A DNA stretch of 64,000 nt from Prorocentrum cordatum (taxonomy: Eukaryota; Sar; Dinophyceae; Prorocentrales; Prorocentraceae). Positions 20,476 through 32,589 of this stretch are shown here, piece by piece. Both the position numbers and the translations under genes were made by a program. Each line of letters opens with the position of its first letter. Position 1 is the stretch's first letter. The stretch lies in assembly GCA_963575745.1 (NCBI GenBank), contig CAUYUJ010003673.1:1-64000 (forward strand). The letters are read 5' to 3'. The notes under the pieces were generated by a model, which searched no databases, had not been told where the DNA came from, and was given only the letters and a program-made list of their open reading frames with translations.

Positions 20476-20864
20476 ACCACTGCGACTGAGGGGGGGGTGC
20501 AACGGGCTGGTGGCGACAGGCGGAACGAGGCCGCCGAGGCCGCACACGGTTTGTGATTGGGAGATGGAGCGGCGACTGACGGGAACGTACCTTAGACGAG
20601 AAGTAGAAAGCCCCAAGTGCAAGCTGTTCTCGGGGAAACGGAGAAAAGAGGAACTGCCGAGCGACATCCCCGTTTTCGGAAGGATTTTGCCCCCCACTTG
20701 TGTATGTGCTTTACAGGTTCAGCAGTCTGATCATACAAGTTGCGGGTGTGTCAAGCGCGATCAAAATGTTGAAAACGAGCAGCCTTCTATTCTTGGAAGC
20801 CCCGGCCATAGATGCTGAGGACGTCCTAAGCCATGCCATTGTTGGAAATTCAAAAAACTAGTGT

Positions 20865-21215
20865 GTGCGGCATTACGGCGAGAGCCACATTTCGGACACG
20901 GCCAGTTCTTCATGTTCCATATTTCTAGCTGGTGGAAGCCTGTATAACGAATACGCACGACGTCCATGGGAAAACCGCATGTTGGAAATGACTATCCCCC
21001 CCCCCATCTTTGTAATTGTCGGAAGTCGTTCGATCGTTCGATCGCATGTGCGCGGTGCGCAGTCGAGAGCCACATGTTGGAAGCACTTGGCCCTCAATAT
21101 TGCATCTTCTGGAGTTTTTTAGTTTCAGGGAAGTGAGTTCAAAGGAAGTCTCAAGCGATACGCCTGCCCCGCCTACAGACATGGCTGTTGGTGCGACAGG
21201 GGTGAGCTGTGCACA
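20865..21215 (+). repeat. Repeat family C, degenerate copy
   Basis: Units around TGTGCGGCATTACGGCGAGAG (20864) and TGTGCGCGGTGCGCAGTCGAG (21046), then the tail AGTCTCAAGCGATACGCCTG...GGTGCGACAGG (21145-21205), which recurs at 26685 and 38970. A GGA-rich stretch follows (21225-21290), as it does at the other copies. Confidence 0.7.
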
Positions 21216-21849
21216 AAGGGAAAAGGATGAAGGGAGGACGAGGGGGAGGGGGGAGGGAGGGGGAGAGTTCCGGAGGGATGAGGGAGGAGGACCCCCCCCC
21301 CAGAGTGCCTGCAGGCCCTCAGGACGTTGGGAGCCTGCACCAGCGGACGCGCGCCAGCTTCCTGGCCGCGGGGCTGACCGAGAGCGCCCCACCCCCCCCT
21401 CTGGGGAACGCTGCCGCCGCCCCTCCTTCCTTCTCGGCGATCGTCGTTCGATCCATGCCCCTGCTGCTGCTGCTTCTACTGCCCGCCCACCACTGAAGAA
21501 GGAAAACATCATACAGTCGGACCGAGGTATGAGATCGGGGTCGGTTCGTGTAGGGTACTCTGATGCTCTTCGTGTTTGTGGGATTCTCTTGTGCACCCTG
21601 GGGAGGGTACCCTTGGATGTTCTGTGCGTGCTGGCCGGCGGGAGTTCTCGTGCTCTTGAGGGATGATTTTCTGTCCTACAGGCGGCTTGAATATGGAACA
21701 CTAATTTCTCAAAAGGGGCTCGGTCGTTCCTTGGGTTTGCATGCGTCATTTGTCATTCCGTATACGTTATTCATTGTTTATCGTTCCTGATGCGTTATTC
21801 CCAGGAAAACAGGGGTTTCGTTCCCTATTCATCGTCCCTTAGGTCAGGC

Positions 21850-22000
21850 CGATGACTGTAGGTTCGACTGCAAGCCGAGCCCGTCGGAGGTCTGTGCGGA
21901 TTTCTCGGGTCGGCGCTAGACCCTCCCTGGCGGCACCTCCGGCGCCGCCCACGGCTCGCTCCGCGCGCCAGGAAAGGGGGGTCCAGCGCAGACCCACAGT
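21850..22000 (+). repeat. Repeat family F, copy 1
   Basis: GTCGGAGGTCTGTGCGGATTTC through GGGGGTCCAGC. It resembles 52858-52980 (largely inverted) and 55345-55420, sharing GGAGGTC-GCGCGGA-TC ends and a CCTGGCGGC-CCTCCGGCGCCGC middle. Confidence 0.65.
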
Positions 22001-22009
22001 CGGGCGATC

Positions 22010-22335
22010 GCAGACATGGATCAAGGGGGCGGGGGGGGGAGGAGCAGGAGGGCCCGGAGGGGCATACGCAACCTTGGCTACGTATTCGCGCCAGGCAACT
22101 GGATCGCCAACGCAGTCCATCGTGTGGTCCGAGGCACTAAACCAGGCGATCGCAAACACGGATCAACGGGGGCGTGGATTAGCGCTGGGCCCCGTTTCCA
22201 TGGGACATCACGGGCTTCCGCCGCCCAGCGAGGCGGCACCGGCCGCGCTTTCGGGAGGGCACTTCCCCCGATCCATGGATTCGGCGACCGCGCGCCAAAT
22301 CCATGGATCGCTGGTCCATGGTTGCGCGCCCCCGG
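22010..22335 (+). mobile_element. Foldback family D, copy 1
   Basis: About 325 bases nearly identical in layout to 32590-32915: GGGCCCGGAGGGGCATACGC, CGCGCCAGGCAACTGGATCG, then GGGGGCGTGGATTAGCG inverted at the end as TCGCTGGTCCATGG...GCGCGCCCCCG. Within it, CGATCCATGGATTCGGCG (22269) is inverted at CGCCAAATCCATGGATCG (ends 22310). Confidence 0.85.
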
Positions 22336-23370
22336 CACAAGATCGAATGGCGCGACTGCTCCAAGGTTGAACGGTCCACGCGGTGTCAGAAACCAAGATC
22401 GACGCCATCGCGAGTTGAGCCTGTCAATCTGTGGAGACCCATGCCAAGAGCTGGGTTTCGTGGGTTTCGATGGTTTTGCGATGGAAAGCGTGACGTTCCC
22501 ACACCGAAAATCAGTGGACGCCCTGGGCTCTCCGTGGTGGGTTTCTTGTGGAAGGTTTCTTGTGGACTGGCCTCCACTGCAGCCCTGCTGCTGCCCCCCA
22601 CTGGGCGCCAGGTTGGGCAGGGTGCAGACAGGGCACGTGGTCTCCAGAAGTCGTGTCTTTTTTCCGTGCCCCCAGGCCGCCCACTCGCAGAGGGCTGGCC
22701 CGAGCGACGGTGCGCCTATGGATGAAGCGCTGGTCGCCCGCTTCGTCTCCACCTCGTCTGCGGGCGTCTGCCCGACTGGCCACTGGGGCGCCTTGCGTGC
22801 GTCTCGGGAGGGGCGAAGGAGGGCATCTTGGCCAACGAGAGGGACACGTCGACACCTCACTTCCCGTGCATCGTCGGTGTGGGTCTGAGTGGCCCACCCT
22901 GCCCTGGCATACTTGGGGGCTCAGCGGCTAATCGCCGAGACATCGGCCACGCATCTCCGATTTTGAATCCGTGCTTCCATCGCACGTTTCCCCCTGAGCC
23001 AGGTCCCACTGCCGCTCCCCCGAGCTCCAGGCTTCCACATTGTCACCAGGCACTGCCCACAGGAATTTGCATCAGTGTAGCGCTGGCGCCCAGCCTGGAC
23101 CACCTCGGGCTAATTCAGCCATCCGACAGCTCTCATCATCCTCCATTCTCTGATCCTGTCCTCCCGCTCCTGGTCCTGCTAACCCTGATCCCGTCCCTGT
23201 TCCCGATCCCATTATTCCCCTTCCTCTCCTCCTGGTCATGGTCATGCCTCTGCTCAGCGATTCGAACGCCACCCCGCGTCGCTCGCTGGCCCCGCCCACC
23301 TTGCTCTTTTGTGCTGCACCGCAGCTCTGAGCGTGAAGCGCGTGGTTATGCTAGATCTCTTAGAATCGAC
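22336..23370. other. Unrecognised sequence
   Basis: Several overlapping ORFs, up to about 290 codons when extended through the upstream repeat, none with a recognisable domain. 23120-23240 is C/T-rich. No gene called. Confidence 0.35.
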
Positions 23371-23424
23371 GAGTGACTTTATCGTCATTTCTCCCCTCGG
23401 CACTCTGCGACACCTTCTTCCTCC

Positions 23425-23818
23425 CCCCCTCCTCCTCCTCCTCCTCCTCCTCCTCCTCCTCCTCCTCCTCCTCCTCCTCCTCCTCCTCCTCCTCTCCTCC
23501 TCCTCCCTCCTCCTCCTCCTCCTCCTCCTCCTCTCCTCCTCCTCCCTCCTCCTCCTCCTCCCCCTCCTCCCCTCCTCCTCCTCCTCCTCCTCTTCCTCTC
23601 CTCCCCCTCCCCCCTCCTCCTCTCCTCCTCCTCCTCCTCCTCCTCCTCCTCCTCCTCTCTCCTCCTCCTCCTCCTCCTTCCCCTCCCCCTCCTCCTCCTC
23701 CTCCTCCTCCTCCTCCTCCTCCTCCCTCCTCCTCCTCCTCCTCCTCCTCCTCCTCCTCCTCCTCCTCCTCCTCCTCCTCCTCCTCCTCCTCCTCCTCCTC
23801 CTCCTCCTCCCCCTCGGT
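23425..23818. repeat. 390-bp (CTC)n microsatellite
   Basis: The longest and purest pyrimidine trinucleotide block in the window, with small CTCTC and CCCC interruptions. Long poly-Leu, poly-Ser, poly-Glu and poly-Gly ORFs are artefacts of it. Confidence 0.97.
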
Positions 23819-24832
23819 CCTCCCTGCCCCTCCTCTCCTCTCCCCTGGACGTGGCCAGGCGCGGCTGCCCTTGTCGTTCACTTCTGGTGTGCCGAGGGGC
23901 GGCCTCACTGACCAGGCACGGCGCCCGCGCCCACGTCTGCGCGTCGCACTGCCTCGTCTCCTCTCGCCGCCTCCGTGATCCTTGCTGAGGATGATGTTCG
24001 GGAGGGTTTGGACTCCTAGCTTCGGTTCGACGCGTTCCGTCCGCTCTGTCGCGGGGGTCCCATCGTACTGAAGTGCACTTACCTACTTGATGCCCGTGCA
24101 GAACTTTTTTAGTCTGCCTAAATATTCTGCTGCTTGTCGCGCCGCCCACTGTCGACAGGTCACGGCTTCAGCGACCGTGCAATCCTTCTCACACACGTTC
24201 GGCCGAGGTCTGGAGTCCTCCAGCGAAGCCGAGCCACTCGCTCCCCTCCCCCAGTGGCGCGGCATGAACGCGAGGCTCGGAGGGGACCGGCGTGCCACTC
24301 TGCGCAGGTATGGTGCAGGACGTGCGCGCCGACATGGTCTGGACGGACCCTTCCGGAAGGCGCGCCCCCGACCCCTGTGCTCGCCGCGCTGGTCGGGGGC
24401 CCCAAACCGGAGGGTGCGGGGACCGCGCCGTGTGGCGAGGCCGTCGGGGATTCGGGGCGGCCGCACGGTTTTGGGACTTGCGTCGTGCTCCCAGGATGTC
24501 TACTCCGGGTGTCATGATAAGCGTGGGGAGGTGCCCACCCGACGGGGGTCAACATCGCCTCGTCGTCGCGTCGCGGCGGGAATCGGAGCGCTGTCGGCGC
24601 GCGGTGGCTGCCCGCGACGGGGGTCAATGTGGGGCTGTCGGCGGGGGTGACGCCCCCCCGACGCTTATTAAGAAACTCGGAGTAGGACGGGTGGGGCCTA
24701 CGCCGTGCGGCGACGTCGGCGTGCGGCGACTGAACGTGCGGTGGGATCTTTCGGGATGCCCAGGTCCCCGCACGGTCTGTCACCGCACCGTCTTGGGAAC
24801 CCCATCCGGATGATAGAGATGTAACATGAGAT
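23819..24832. other. Unrecognised GC-rich sequence
   Basis: No supported gene. GGTGCCCACCCGACGGGGGTC near 24530 and GCCCGCGACGGGGGTC near 24609 are a small internal repeat. Confidence 0.35.
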
Positions 24833-24904
24833 GGGTACATTGGCTAGCGGCTAGAGCTGCTGACATCAGGTTGGCGGGTCCCTAGTTCAGATCCGGGTGT
24901 ACCC
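24833..24904 (+). tRNA. Degenerate tRNA-like sequence (possible pseudo-tRNA or SINE head)
   Basis: 72 bases fold by eye as a cloverleaf: acceptor GGGTACA/TGTACCC (7 of 7 pairs), D arm GGCT/AGCT with a CGG-containing loop, anticodon stem GCTGA/TTGGC (two G-T pairs) with loop CATCAGG, T arm CCTAG/CCGGG with loop TTCAGAT. Defects: no base 26, A instead of U at position 33, G instead of A at 58, one T-stem mismatch. The nominal anticodon would be UCA. It is probably a decayed tRNA or tRNA-derived SINE; chance folding is possible. Confidence 0.3.
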
Positions 24905-26005
24905 TCTAAGCGGCGGGGCGGATGGAGATGTGGCGGGAGGCGTTTGTTGATCAGACCCCCTCAAATCCATAATGTGAGCATATGTGATGAAGACGTGGCG
25001 ACGAGGTGGGAGAGCAACATGGAGAGGGCGAGTAGGAATGGCCGGTGTACCGAAGACTGCAAACTGGCTCCTTGTCTTACACTTTCTCACTCGTCCCAAG
25101 CTGACTCATCAGCGGCCTAATCTTACTCATTACCTTCAGCCACTAGCTTGCAAGCTACAGTCTGTCCCGCACACTGTTTGGCACGCATGATGTATACTGT
25201 CCCAGGCCCGACAGGCGACATGGACACACGAACACACAAGCAGTCATGATAAGGATCACGCTGGAGTTGAGTCCGTGGCCAGCATGCTGCACTTGGTTTC
25301 GATTGTCAAGGTATCTCCTCGGGCGGCAGCACTGTGCATTGATTCAGCGACCTTCCTGCCGTGTCGACGACGCCTACGGTGAGCCATCGTCGCTTTCTAC
25401 TTCTGTGACCGCCTAAGTGGCCACACGCTGTGGCAAAGTCTGGCCAAGCTGTTAGACTGTGTGTTCTCCCCCCGGCCGTGGTGGGAATATTTGGGGGACG
25501 CGTGGGGAAGGACAACATGAGGAGCACGAGGAAGATGAGGAGCAGGACGCGAGCAAGCCCAAGATGCGCCAAGCATGCGGCAAGACGCCCTCCCATCCCG
25601 AGAGCCCCCTCCTCACGAGCCCCTACACGCCTGCCCTCTCACTATCAGAATCTCCACCTCGGAGGACCCGCAGTCGATGGGTCTGCCATTTAGGCGAGGA
25701 CCCCGCTGTTGAGAAGGAGTTGCCTTGCATCGTTCTAGCGACGAATCCCTTGCGACAAGGTGTGAGCATATAGGTCAATGGAGTGTCCAGCGTCGTCACC
25801 ACTCTGACAATGGGCTGTCTCGTCGGTGCAGCCGTTGAAGAAGTTTGCACGTCCGGTCATAATCGTCGAGGATGTGTCACGCGAGGGGCCCATTGTGAAA
25901 AGGAACTGCCCTCCAGCCGTGCAGCTGTGAGATGTGCTCAGAGCTTTCTGCTTTAGTGCACGGGGGTCCCAAGCGGAAAGCGTTTTGAACACGAGCCTTG
26001 TTTCC
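24905..26005. other. Unrecognised sequence
   Basis: No supported gene or repeat. Lower in GC than most of the window. Confidence 0.35.
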
Positions 26006-26009
26006 ACCA

Positions 26010-26760
26010 GCGTAAGTGGTGCAAGTCTGTAGACCGAATGTGCGCGGCGCTAATCCGAGAGCCCCAGTTCGACGACGGCTCGCCCTCCATCCTTGAAGCA
26101 TGCGCAACGTGTACGACGGAGGTGCGAAAAGGCGATAACCCTCTCTTGAACACGAATCGCCGTCCTTCTTTGAAGCTGCCTCAAACTTGTACGACGAATG
26201 TGCGCGGCGCTACGGCGAGAGTCCCATCTTGAAAACGACCCGTCCTCCATCCACCACTATCAAACTTGTAAGACGAAAGTGCGAGTGCGGCGCTGAGACG
26301 AGAGTTCCATTTTACAATCGACCCGCCCTCCATCCGTGCATGCGTGGCAAACTTGTACGACGAATGTGCGCGGCGCGACGGCGAGGGCTCCATCTTGAAA
26401 ACGACCCATGCTCCATTCTTGAAGTTGTTTCAAATTTTCAAGACGAATGTGCACGGCGCTACGACGAGAGCTCCACCTTGAAAACGACCCGTCCTGCATC
26501 CAGCAAGCCGATCCAAGCTTGTAAGACGACTCTGCACTGCGCTAAGGCGAGAGCCCCGTTTTGAAAACGGGCCGTCCTCCTCCTTTGAAAGTATTGCAAG
26601 CTTGAAAAACGAATGTGCACGGCGCTAAGGCGAGAGCACCATGTTGAAAGTGACACTCGAATCTTGAGGGTCATAAATGGCGAGGAAGTCTCAGGCAACA
26701 CGCCCGGCCCGCCCTACCGACACGCATGGGGGTGCGATAGGAATATGTTATCTATCAGGA
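26010..26760 (+). repeat. Repeat family C: eight units of about 82 bp plus tail
   Basis: Anchor GACGAATGTGCGCGGCGCTA at 26032, 26115, 26193, 26270, 26359, 26441, 26524 and 26608 (spacing 77-89). Each unit continues CGGCGAGAG-CCC-TTTGAAAACGACCCG-CCTCCATCC-TTGAAG. The tail GAAGTCTCAGGCAACACGCC...GGGGTGCGATAGG (26685-26745) is followed by (GGA)n at 26778-26815. Confidence 0.88.
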
Positions 26761-26769
26761 AACGGAGAT

Positions 26770-26802
<33 letters not shown>

Positions 26803-26839
26803 GGAGGAGAGGGAGGAGATCGAGGACGAGGGGGAGGCC

Positions 26840-26995
26840 TCTTTGGTCCGTCTTGGGGCCTCCTGTGGCCTTCCTGAGGGCCTCTGGTGGTCCGCGGGGC
26901 TTCCTAGAGCCCTCTTGGGTGTTTCTGGGGGTCCCTCGGGAGCCACGTAGGCCGTCTGAGGGACCTCGTAACCCCGACGGGTCTTCAGAACCCCC
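26840..26995 (-). repeat. CCAAGA-word domain, short block
   Basis: TTGGGGCCTCC, CCTCTTGG and GCCGTCTGAGG words on the plus strand, that is CCAAGA/GGCC words on the minus strand. Same vocabulary as 45240-51250 in reverse orientation. Confidence 0.75.
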
Positions 26996-27173
26996 TCTTC
27001 CCTGTAGTTGGAACTTTGTTGCAATTCTCTTGCAAACGTGCTCAAATTCCTCTGTCGTGCAGGGTCGCCCAGGGAGCATTATTCGCTGGGAGAAAGAACC
27101 CCAGAACATTATCCAGCACGGCGAACAATAGTGGGAAACTAATCGACGGCCCGCGACGCGAGCGCCTCAAGAT

Positions 27174-27350
27174 GTCCTTCTCCTCCTTCTCCTCCTCCTC
27201 CTCCTTCTCTTTCTTTTTTTCCTTAGGAGTGAGACGAGGAGGAGCAGGAGGAGGACGAGGAGGAGGAGCAGGAGGAGGAGGAGGGGTAGGAGGAGGAGGA
27301 GGGGAGGAGGAGGAGCAGGATGAGCTGGAGGAGGAGGAGGAGGGGCGGGT
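27174..27350. repeat. Abutting (TCC)n and (GGA)n tracts
   Basis: Pyrimidine TCCTTCTCC repeats (27174-27232) immediately followed by purine GGAGGAGCAGG repeats (27236-27345), so the pair can fold back. Confidence 0.85.
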
Positions 27351-27394
27351 GTGTTCTCGCAGAGAGAAGCAGGGGGGGAAGCAACACTGCAAAG

Positions 27395-28115
27395 TCTCTG
27401 TGGTTGGTCCATTGGACGCCTTCGGAGGCGACCTTGGGTGCCTCTCTCTGCTGTCTCGGTGGCCTCCTGAGGTGCTGTAGCACTGTCTTGGAGATCTCTC
27501 GGGCCGTCTCGGGACCGCCCCAGGGGCCTCTTGGCCGGTCTTGCGGCTTCCTTGGTTTCTTGGAGCCATATTGGAGGCTTCTGGTGCCGTCTGCAGCTTC
27601 GGGAGCAGAGAAAACGAAAGTCACTGAAGCCATCAGAAAGGCATCTGCGAGTATATCCTGTTCGGGCCCTCTTGCATGGCCTATTGGAGGCCCCTTGGGC
27701 CATCTTGACACCGTCTTTGGCAGTTTTGAGGCCTATTAGGCCGTCTTGGATGTCTTGGAGGCATATTGGGCGAAGTTGGAGGAGACCTCTTGAACCCTCT
27801 TGGCCTGGCTTGGAGGCCATCTTGGACCGTCTTGGCCTGGCTATTAGGCCGTCTTGGAGGCGATCTCAAATCATTTGACAATTGTGGGCCGTTTGGGGCT
27901 GTCTTGGAGGCAATCTCAAATCATTTGAAAACGCATCGACAATCAATGATGCCTGTCATGGAGGCGTCTTGGGGCCTCTTCGGCAGTCTGGAGGCCGTCT
28001 TGGGCCGTCTCGGAACGCTCTTGGGCCGTATCGAGGCTTCTTGGATTACTCTAGGGCGCTCTTTTGAGCTTTCTGGTCCATCTTGGAGCTCTCCAACCTC
28101 GGGAACAGTCATGCG
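27395..28115 (-). repeat. CCAAGA-word domain
   Basis: GGCCGTCTTGGAGGC words at roughly 10-11-base or double spacing. Two AT-richer islands interrupt it (about 27605-27660 and 27880-27960). Confidence 0.8.
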
Positions 28116-30256
28116 GTACCCCAGAAGCCATGCGATAAGCCCTAAGAGGTCCTGCAATTGGAATTCCTGTCCCCTTACAGACTATGTGCAGCACTCAACA
28201 CCGAACTCGAAGGCAGCACTTTGGCACGGTGGCGCAAAAGGCGTGTTGTACGATGTGATGTATCATGAGTTGTTGTTTTTTTTTCATGTAGTGTCGCGTA
28301 CAGGAGCTTCTCGGCTGCAGTCGCGTCTGTCATAGCTGCCGCTGTCGTTCGCTGTCTTAACATTCGGTATGCACTGAAGGGGAGGCCCTGAGTATTCTAC
28401 CAAGGCGATTCATCTTTCCAACCTCGTCTTACAACTGGACCATTATGCTCGAACGATATTCGATTGCACCCGCCAGCATCTAGCAAGGTTGGCAAACACA
28501 CGCACACCACCAGCACATCTGATTCAGAACTGACTGCGAGCTGGAGTGCCCTCGGTGAATGACTGTCCCGCATGCTTTGTTTAGGAGGCCAGTCGTCCAG
28601 GCTTTCGCGCTCGCATTATTTGTAATCGGTGTTTCAAGATGTACTACTTGTCGAGGTAATGAGAGGTGTTGTCAGATTTGTTGAGGCAGTAACGGCCGAT
28701 GCCCATAAAGGAATCACGTAGGCATGATTGCGCGTGCACGCTGCGCGCGACAAGTGAATCATTGCACAAGGCGACTCGAAGAGTGTTTGTGCGCCCCCTT
28801 CCACAATTCCCGTACAAGTCTGCGCGCCCTGATGCGCGCTTGCGCGACGGTAAGGAACGTTTCTTGGCGACAGCTGTCGGCTCGAGCATGGAACCCTCGG
28901 AGCCCACGCGCACACACACAGATCCAAGCCACTGAGTCCCCGAGACCTCAGCAAGACTAAGCGCGACAGCAGGGAGTACGTGCGTCATGCACCCTCCCCC
29001 ATCCAATCGCGTCGGACACTGCACGGGACCACGCCACGAGTAAGTCGTTGCCCCGACGGTAGCCCACCCCTGGATCCAGTGTTGAGCTGCTCTGCAGGGG
29101 CTGCGCTGGCGTTGCTCATTTATGTTGCAGAGCTTAGCCAAAGGACGAGAAAGGCGGGGAGGTGGTTGAGAAGGGAGGAGGGAGGCGGAGGAGGAGGCCC
29201 TCGATACCCGCACCTCCGACCCCGCAGGTCTTACAGCGCGTCGGAGGTGCGGGCAGCATTCCCCGACGGGCCGAGCTCTTTTCCGGCGAGCATGTTCCCG
29301 ATGACGCTGACCATGAAGTTTGTAGCAGCTGCGGTCACCACTCCTCGCGTTGTCCCTTCCCATGTCTCCCCTCTGTGCCGAGCAGGTTTGGCAGTCCCCG
29401 CATTGCCAGATGCATATTTCACATCTTTTCCCTTTCCAGGAACAAATACACGAACACCGCCAAGGTTTGAACGCGTACTTGATGCTTATATGCGTACACG
29501 GTTGCAATATCCACCCGCGCGTGTAGATACCACAACACGCGCGCGTTATGTAGGATTGGCCCTTCGCTTGATCACGATTGCCCCATCACATGTTGCGTTG
29601 CCGTGCGTTGGGATGTGAAAGGGATGAGAGGGGCAGGGGAGAGGGCCACAAAGGAGGCGGATAATGATAAGAAGGGGAGAGGAGAGTGTGAGGAAAAGGA
29701 GGCAGAGATTGGCGGGAAGGGCATGGGGAGCAAGAAAGAGCAGGAAAGGAGAGAAGGAATGGAGGAAGAAACGGAAGGGGAGATCGGTCGAGAAGGATTG
29801 GCGCCCCATGGTGGTCGCCAACCCCCTCCAGTTGCCAGCCCGCCAGACAGCGATCACACCCCGTCGTTGTTCTACCATTTCCCATCCGTTTTCGTCCTCC
29901 CTCACGTCCCTCCCGCCGCGTTCCGTTGGCTGTGTGAAAACTCTTTCGTATGATTCTGAGAAGTGGTGCTGAATGCAGAGGTTCAGCGGCTACTCTGCTG
30001 GCTTGGGCGAGTGGGAGTAGTGAGGGAATCGGCCTCGCTGCCACCGTCACCGCGTGGGAGGAGCTGCTTGTTTTGGGGTAACCAGAACATGCTCACGCCC
30101 CTCCGCCGCGTCCATCCCCCCCACGGGCGACCCGCGGCGCGGGGGCGCGAAGACGATCGCGCGTCGTAGCTCGCGGCCCTCCTGCCGGAGCGTTGCCCGA
30201 GGATGGCCGAGCCTCGCTCTTCGCGCAGCGCGCGGCGCGAGGCTGGCCGGCCCCAG
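28116..30256. other. Unrecognised sequence, purine-rich at 29600-29800
   Basis: No gene I can support. A plus-strand ORF at 28980-29618 (212 codons) and a minus ORF at 28644-29507 (287 codons) overlap and lack motifs. 29625-29800 is a G/A-rich tract (GGAGAGGAGAGTGTGAGG). Confidence 0.35.
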
Positions 30257-30258
30257 GC

Positions 30259-30417
30259 GCAAGTCGGGCATGTCCCTCTACAGGAGGAATATTCGAGAAT
30301 AGTCAAACAACAGTCTGGGTACGATGTTCGACTATTTTTGCCTATTTCCCTATATGTTTTGACTATTTCTGTTTGCTCGTCCAAAACCCGCCTGTAGGAG
30401 GACATGCCCGACCTAAG
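30259..30417 (+). mobile_element. MITE-like family A, copy 3, with long flanking repeat
   Basis: Ends GCAAGTCGGGCATGTCCCTC and GGAGGACATGCCCGACCTAA are inverted copies; the core TTCGAGAATAGTCAAACAAC is AT-rich. GGCTGGCCGGCCCCAGGC (30241-30258) recurs as GGCTGGTCGGCCCCAGGC (30418-30435), a direct repeat immediately outside the element with one mismatch in 18. Confidence 0.87.
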
Positions 30418-30439
30418 GCTGGTCGGCCCCAGGCCTCCC

Positions 30440-31955
30440 CCCACCCGCTTGCCTCCTGGAGCTCGGCACCCCTCCGCTGCAGCACCTCGCGACCGGGCGC
30501 CGCACCGCGGCTGCCGAGCGTCCGAAGGCCGTACCTCCAGGGGGGACCTTTCTCCAACCCCTCCGTCGCATCCTCGTCCTCTTCCTCCTCGGCCTCGCCC
30601 TCCCATTCCCAATCCACGTCTCTTCGTTCCCCTCTTTGTTATAGCCTACCTGCTCCCTCCTCCTGTGGGTCTGCACGAGCGCAGCAGGCCTTCCAACGTA
30701 CCCACCCGAACCTTCTCGCCCACGGCGTCGGGGTGGCCAGGGAAGGTATCCATCGGGCGGGGTGGGTGGGCAGGCCGACGCGTCCACCCGCCTATCTCGC
30801 GCTTGACGCCTTCTTGCGCTGTCGCGGCCGACCTGCTCATTCGTTCCCCGAAGCGCACGCGACGATTCGAGTGTATAGTCATGGAGTCATGCATATGGCG
30901 AACTGGCGACGTGCTATGATGTTGTGCACTTGCACACGTTGTGATTACACATGGAACGTGCATGTTGGTCTGTGGATGACGACATAGGCGATGCATGTGG
31001 AATTTTCCTGCGAGCAATACCGTGCTTCAGAACCAACTCTTCTCCGATCATCCTGAAGGTCTCGTTGCCACGTCTGGAATCGGCTTTGCAAAACTGCCAG
31101 GATGAAGTCGGGTGAAAGGCTTGCTGGCGTGGTTTGAAGAATCGTTGGCCTGGGCGAGGGGATGGCAAACCATGTCCATCCCAGGAGGCACTGTGGACAT
31201 GCAGGAGAGGCATCGATTGGATGACTCATCAGGGGGTCCAGTACCAATACGCTTTCTTCACCCCGCGAACGTTCCTAGTGTAGACCACGATTCCTGTGGT
31301 GCTTTGTCCACCGAGCGCGCTCGGCCGAAGCGCGGGCAACATGTAGCATGTCTTTTCAACGTGTTCTTCAGTGTTGGTCGCTGGCAATCGGGTCCATGGA
31401 TCAGCCTCCCTCCAGCGATTTCGAATTCCATTTGGGCTCTTTTGCATGGCGGTTCATCTTTCTGTCTTTCCAATTCCCCCCCTTTCGCAGACGACAGCGT
31501 CTCATCCAGCGGAACCACTGTCCGAGGACAAGGTGGGCACTTCGGTGCCGCGGCACACCATGTCGAAGCGCTTTTGGGCGATGATCTGGTGGTCGAAGGG
31601 GAGGTCATGCGAATTATTATGTTGCCACATGTGAGGTTCTTGGTGCAAGAGCTTGTGTTTGGGAGTTCGTGCCTGCACGAAGTGTGAGCAACGAAGCTGC
31701 GTATCCTTTGCGAGCCACGTGAAATCAGATGTCCAAGTAACAGTTAGCCTTCAGTAAAGTGTGCCAGCGCGCACAGATTCGCACGATTCTCTGCAGCGGC
31801 GCAGGCAACATAGGATATGATTATATATAGGCTTACGCCACATCCGCCGACCCCTGTATAAACTACTGCGCCTCCAGGACTGCATACCACGAGGCTTGTC
31901 CGAATCATGACACGGCGCTCGACATCGTTCCTGTTGCTTCGTTGCTGTTATCGTA
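30440..31955. other. Unrecognised sequence
   Basis: Contains an open frame on plus 31112-31687 (191 codons) and one on minus 31258-31608 (116 codons) of ordinary composition, but neither has a recognisable domain. No gene called. Confidence 0.35.
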
Positions 31956-31959
31956 ACTC

Positions 31960-32540
31960 TTGGTGCTTTCTTGTGGCCTTTTGGTGGCATCTTGGCCTAT
32001 CTGCAGGCCATATCCGGCCGCCTCGAGGCATCTTGGGCCAAGTTTGGGGGGCCCTCTGGGCTCCGTCTGAGGGCCCTCTTGGGCTGTCTTGGGGGCTTCG
32101 GGGGCTGTTGTTGGACCCTCTTCGACTCTTCTTGGGGGCTCCTTTGGCCGTCTCGGGGCGATATTGAAGGTTTCTTTGCCCGTCTGGGACGTTCTGAAAA
32201 CCGAATAGGCGAGCATGCGAACAACGCTTGTTTTTCGGAGGGAATGGGACGATTTCTGTTTCTTGGGACCCTCTGGGGGGCGCATATTGGGAGCCTTTTG
32301 GGGCGTCTTGACAGCTTCGGTGGCCGCCTGGAGGCCATCGTGGGCGTCCAGGGCGATATGGCGTTTTGGTGCGTTTTGGTGCCTTCTTGGGAGCGTTTTG
32401 GTGCCTTCTTGGCCAGTTTTGGAGCCCTCCGCTCCCCCGTGGCGCGTTCGGTCCGGGGTCGGGCTGGGCGAGGGGGGGGGTCGAATTGCCGGTTTGGGGT
32501 CCCTGGGGGGGGATTTGGGGGGGGGATAACCTCACACGCC
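31960..32540 (-). repeat. CCAAGA-word domain with conserved island
   Basis: GGCCGTCTCGGGGC / CCTCTTGGG words. At about 32195-32260 lies the AT-richer island (GAATAGGCGAGCATGCGAAC...GGAATGGGACGATTTCTG) also found at 41715, 42095 and 42470. Confidence 0.82.
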
Positions 32541-32589
32541 TAGAGACCAACAAGGGGTCGGCGAATTTAATGTGCACCCGCTTAGAGGG

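Noticed and set aside
26010-26660. CRISPR-like regular array
   Set aside because: Units are diverged throughout without short exact repeats and unique spacers, and the genome is eukaryotic.
31112-31687. 191-codon ORF containing FADDS as a reverse transcriptase fragment
   Set aside because: No other RT motif surrounds it and the opposite strand is equally open.
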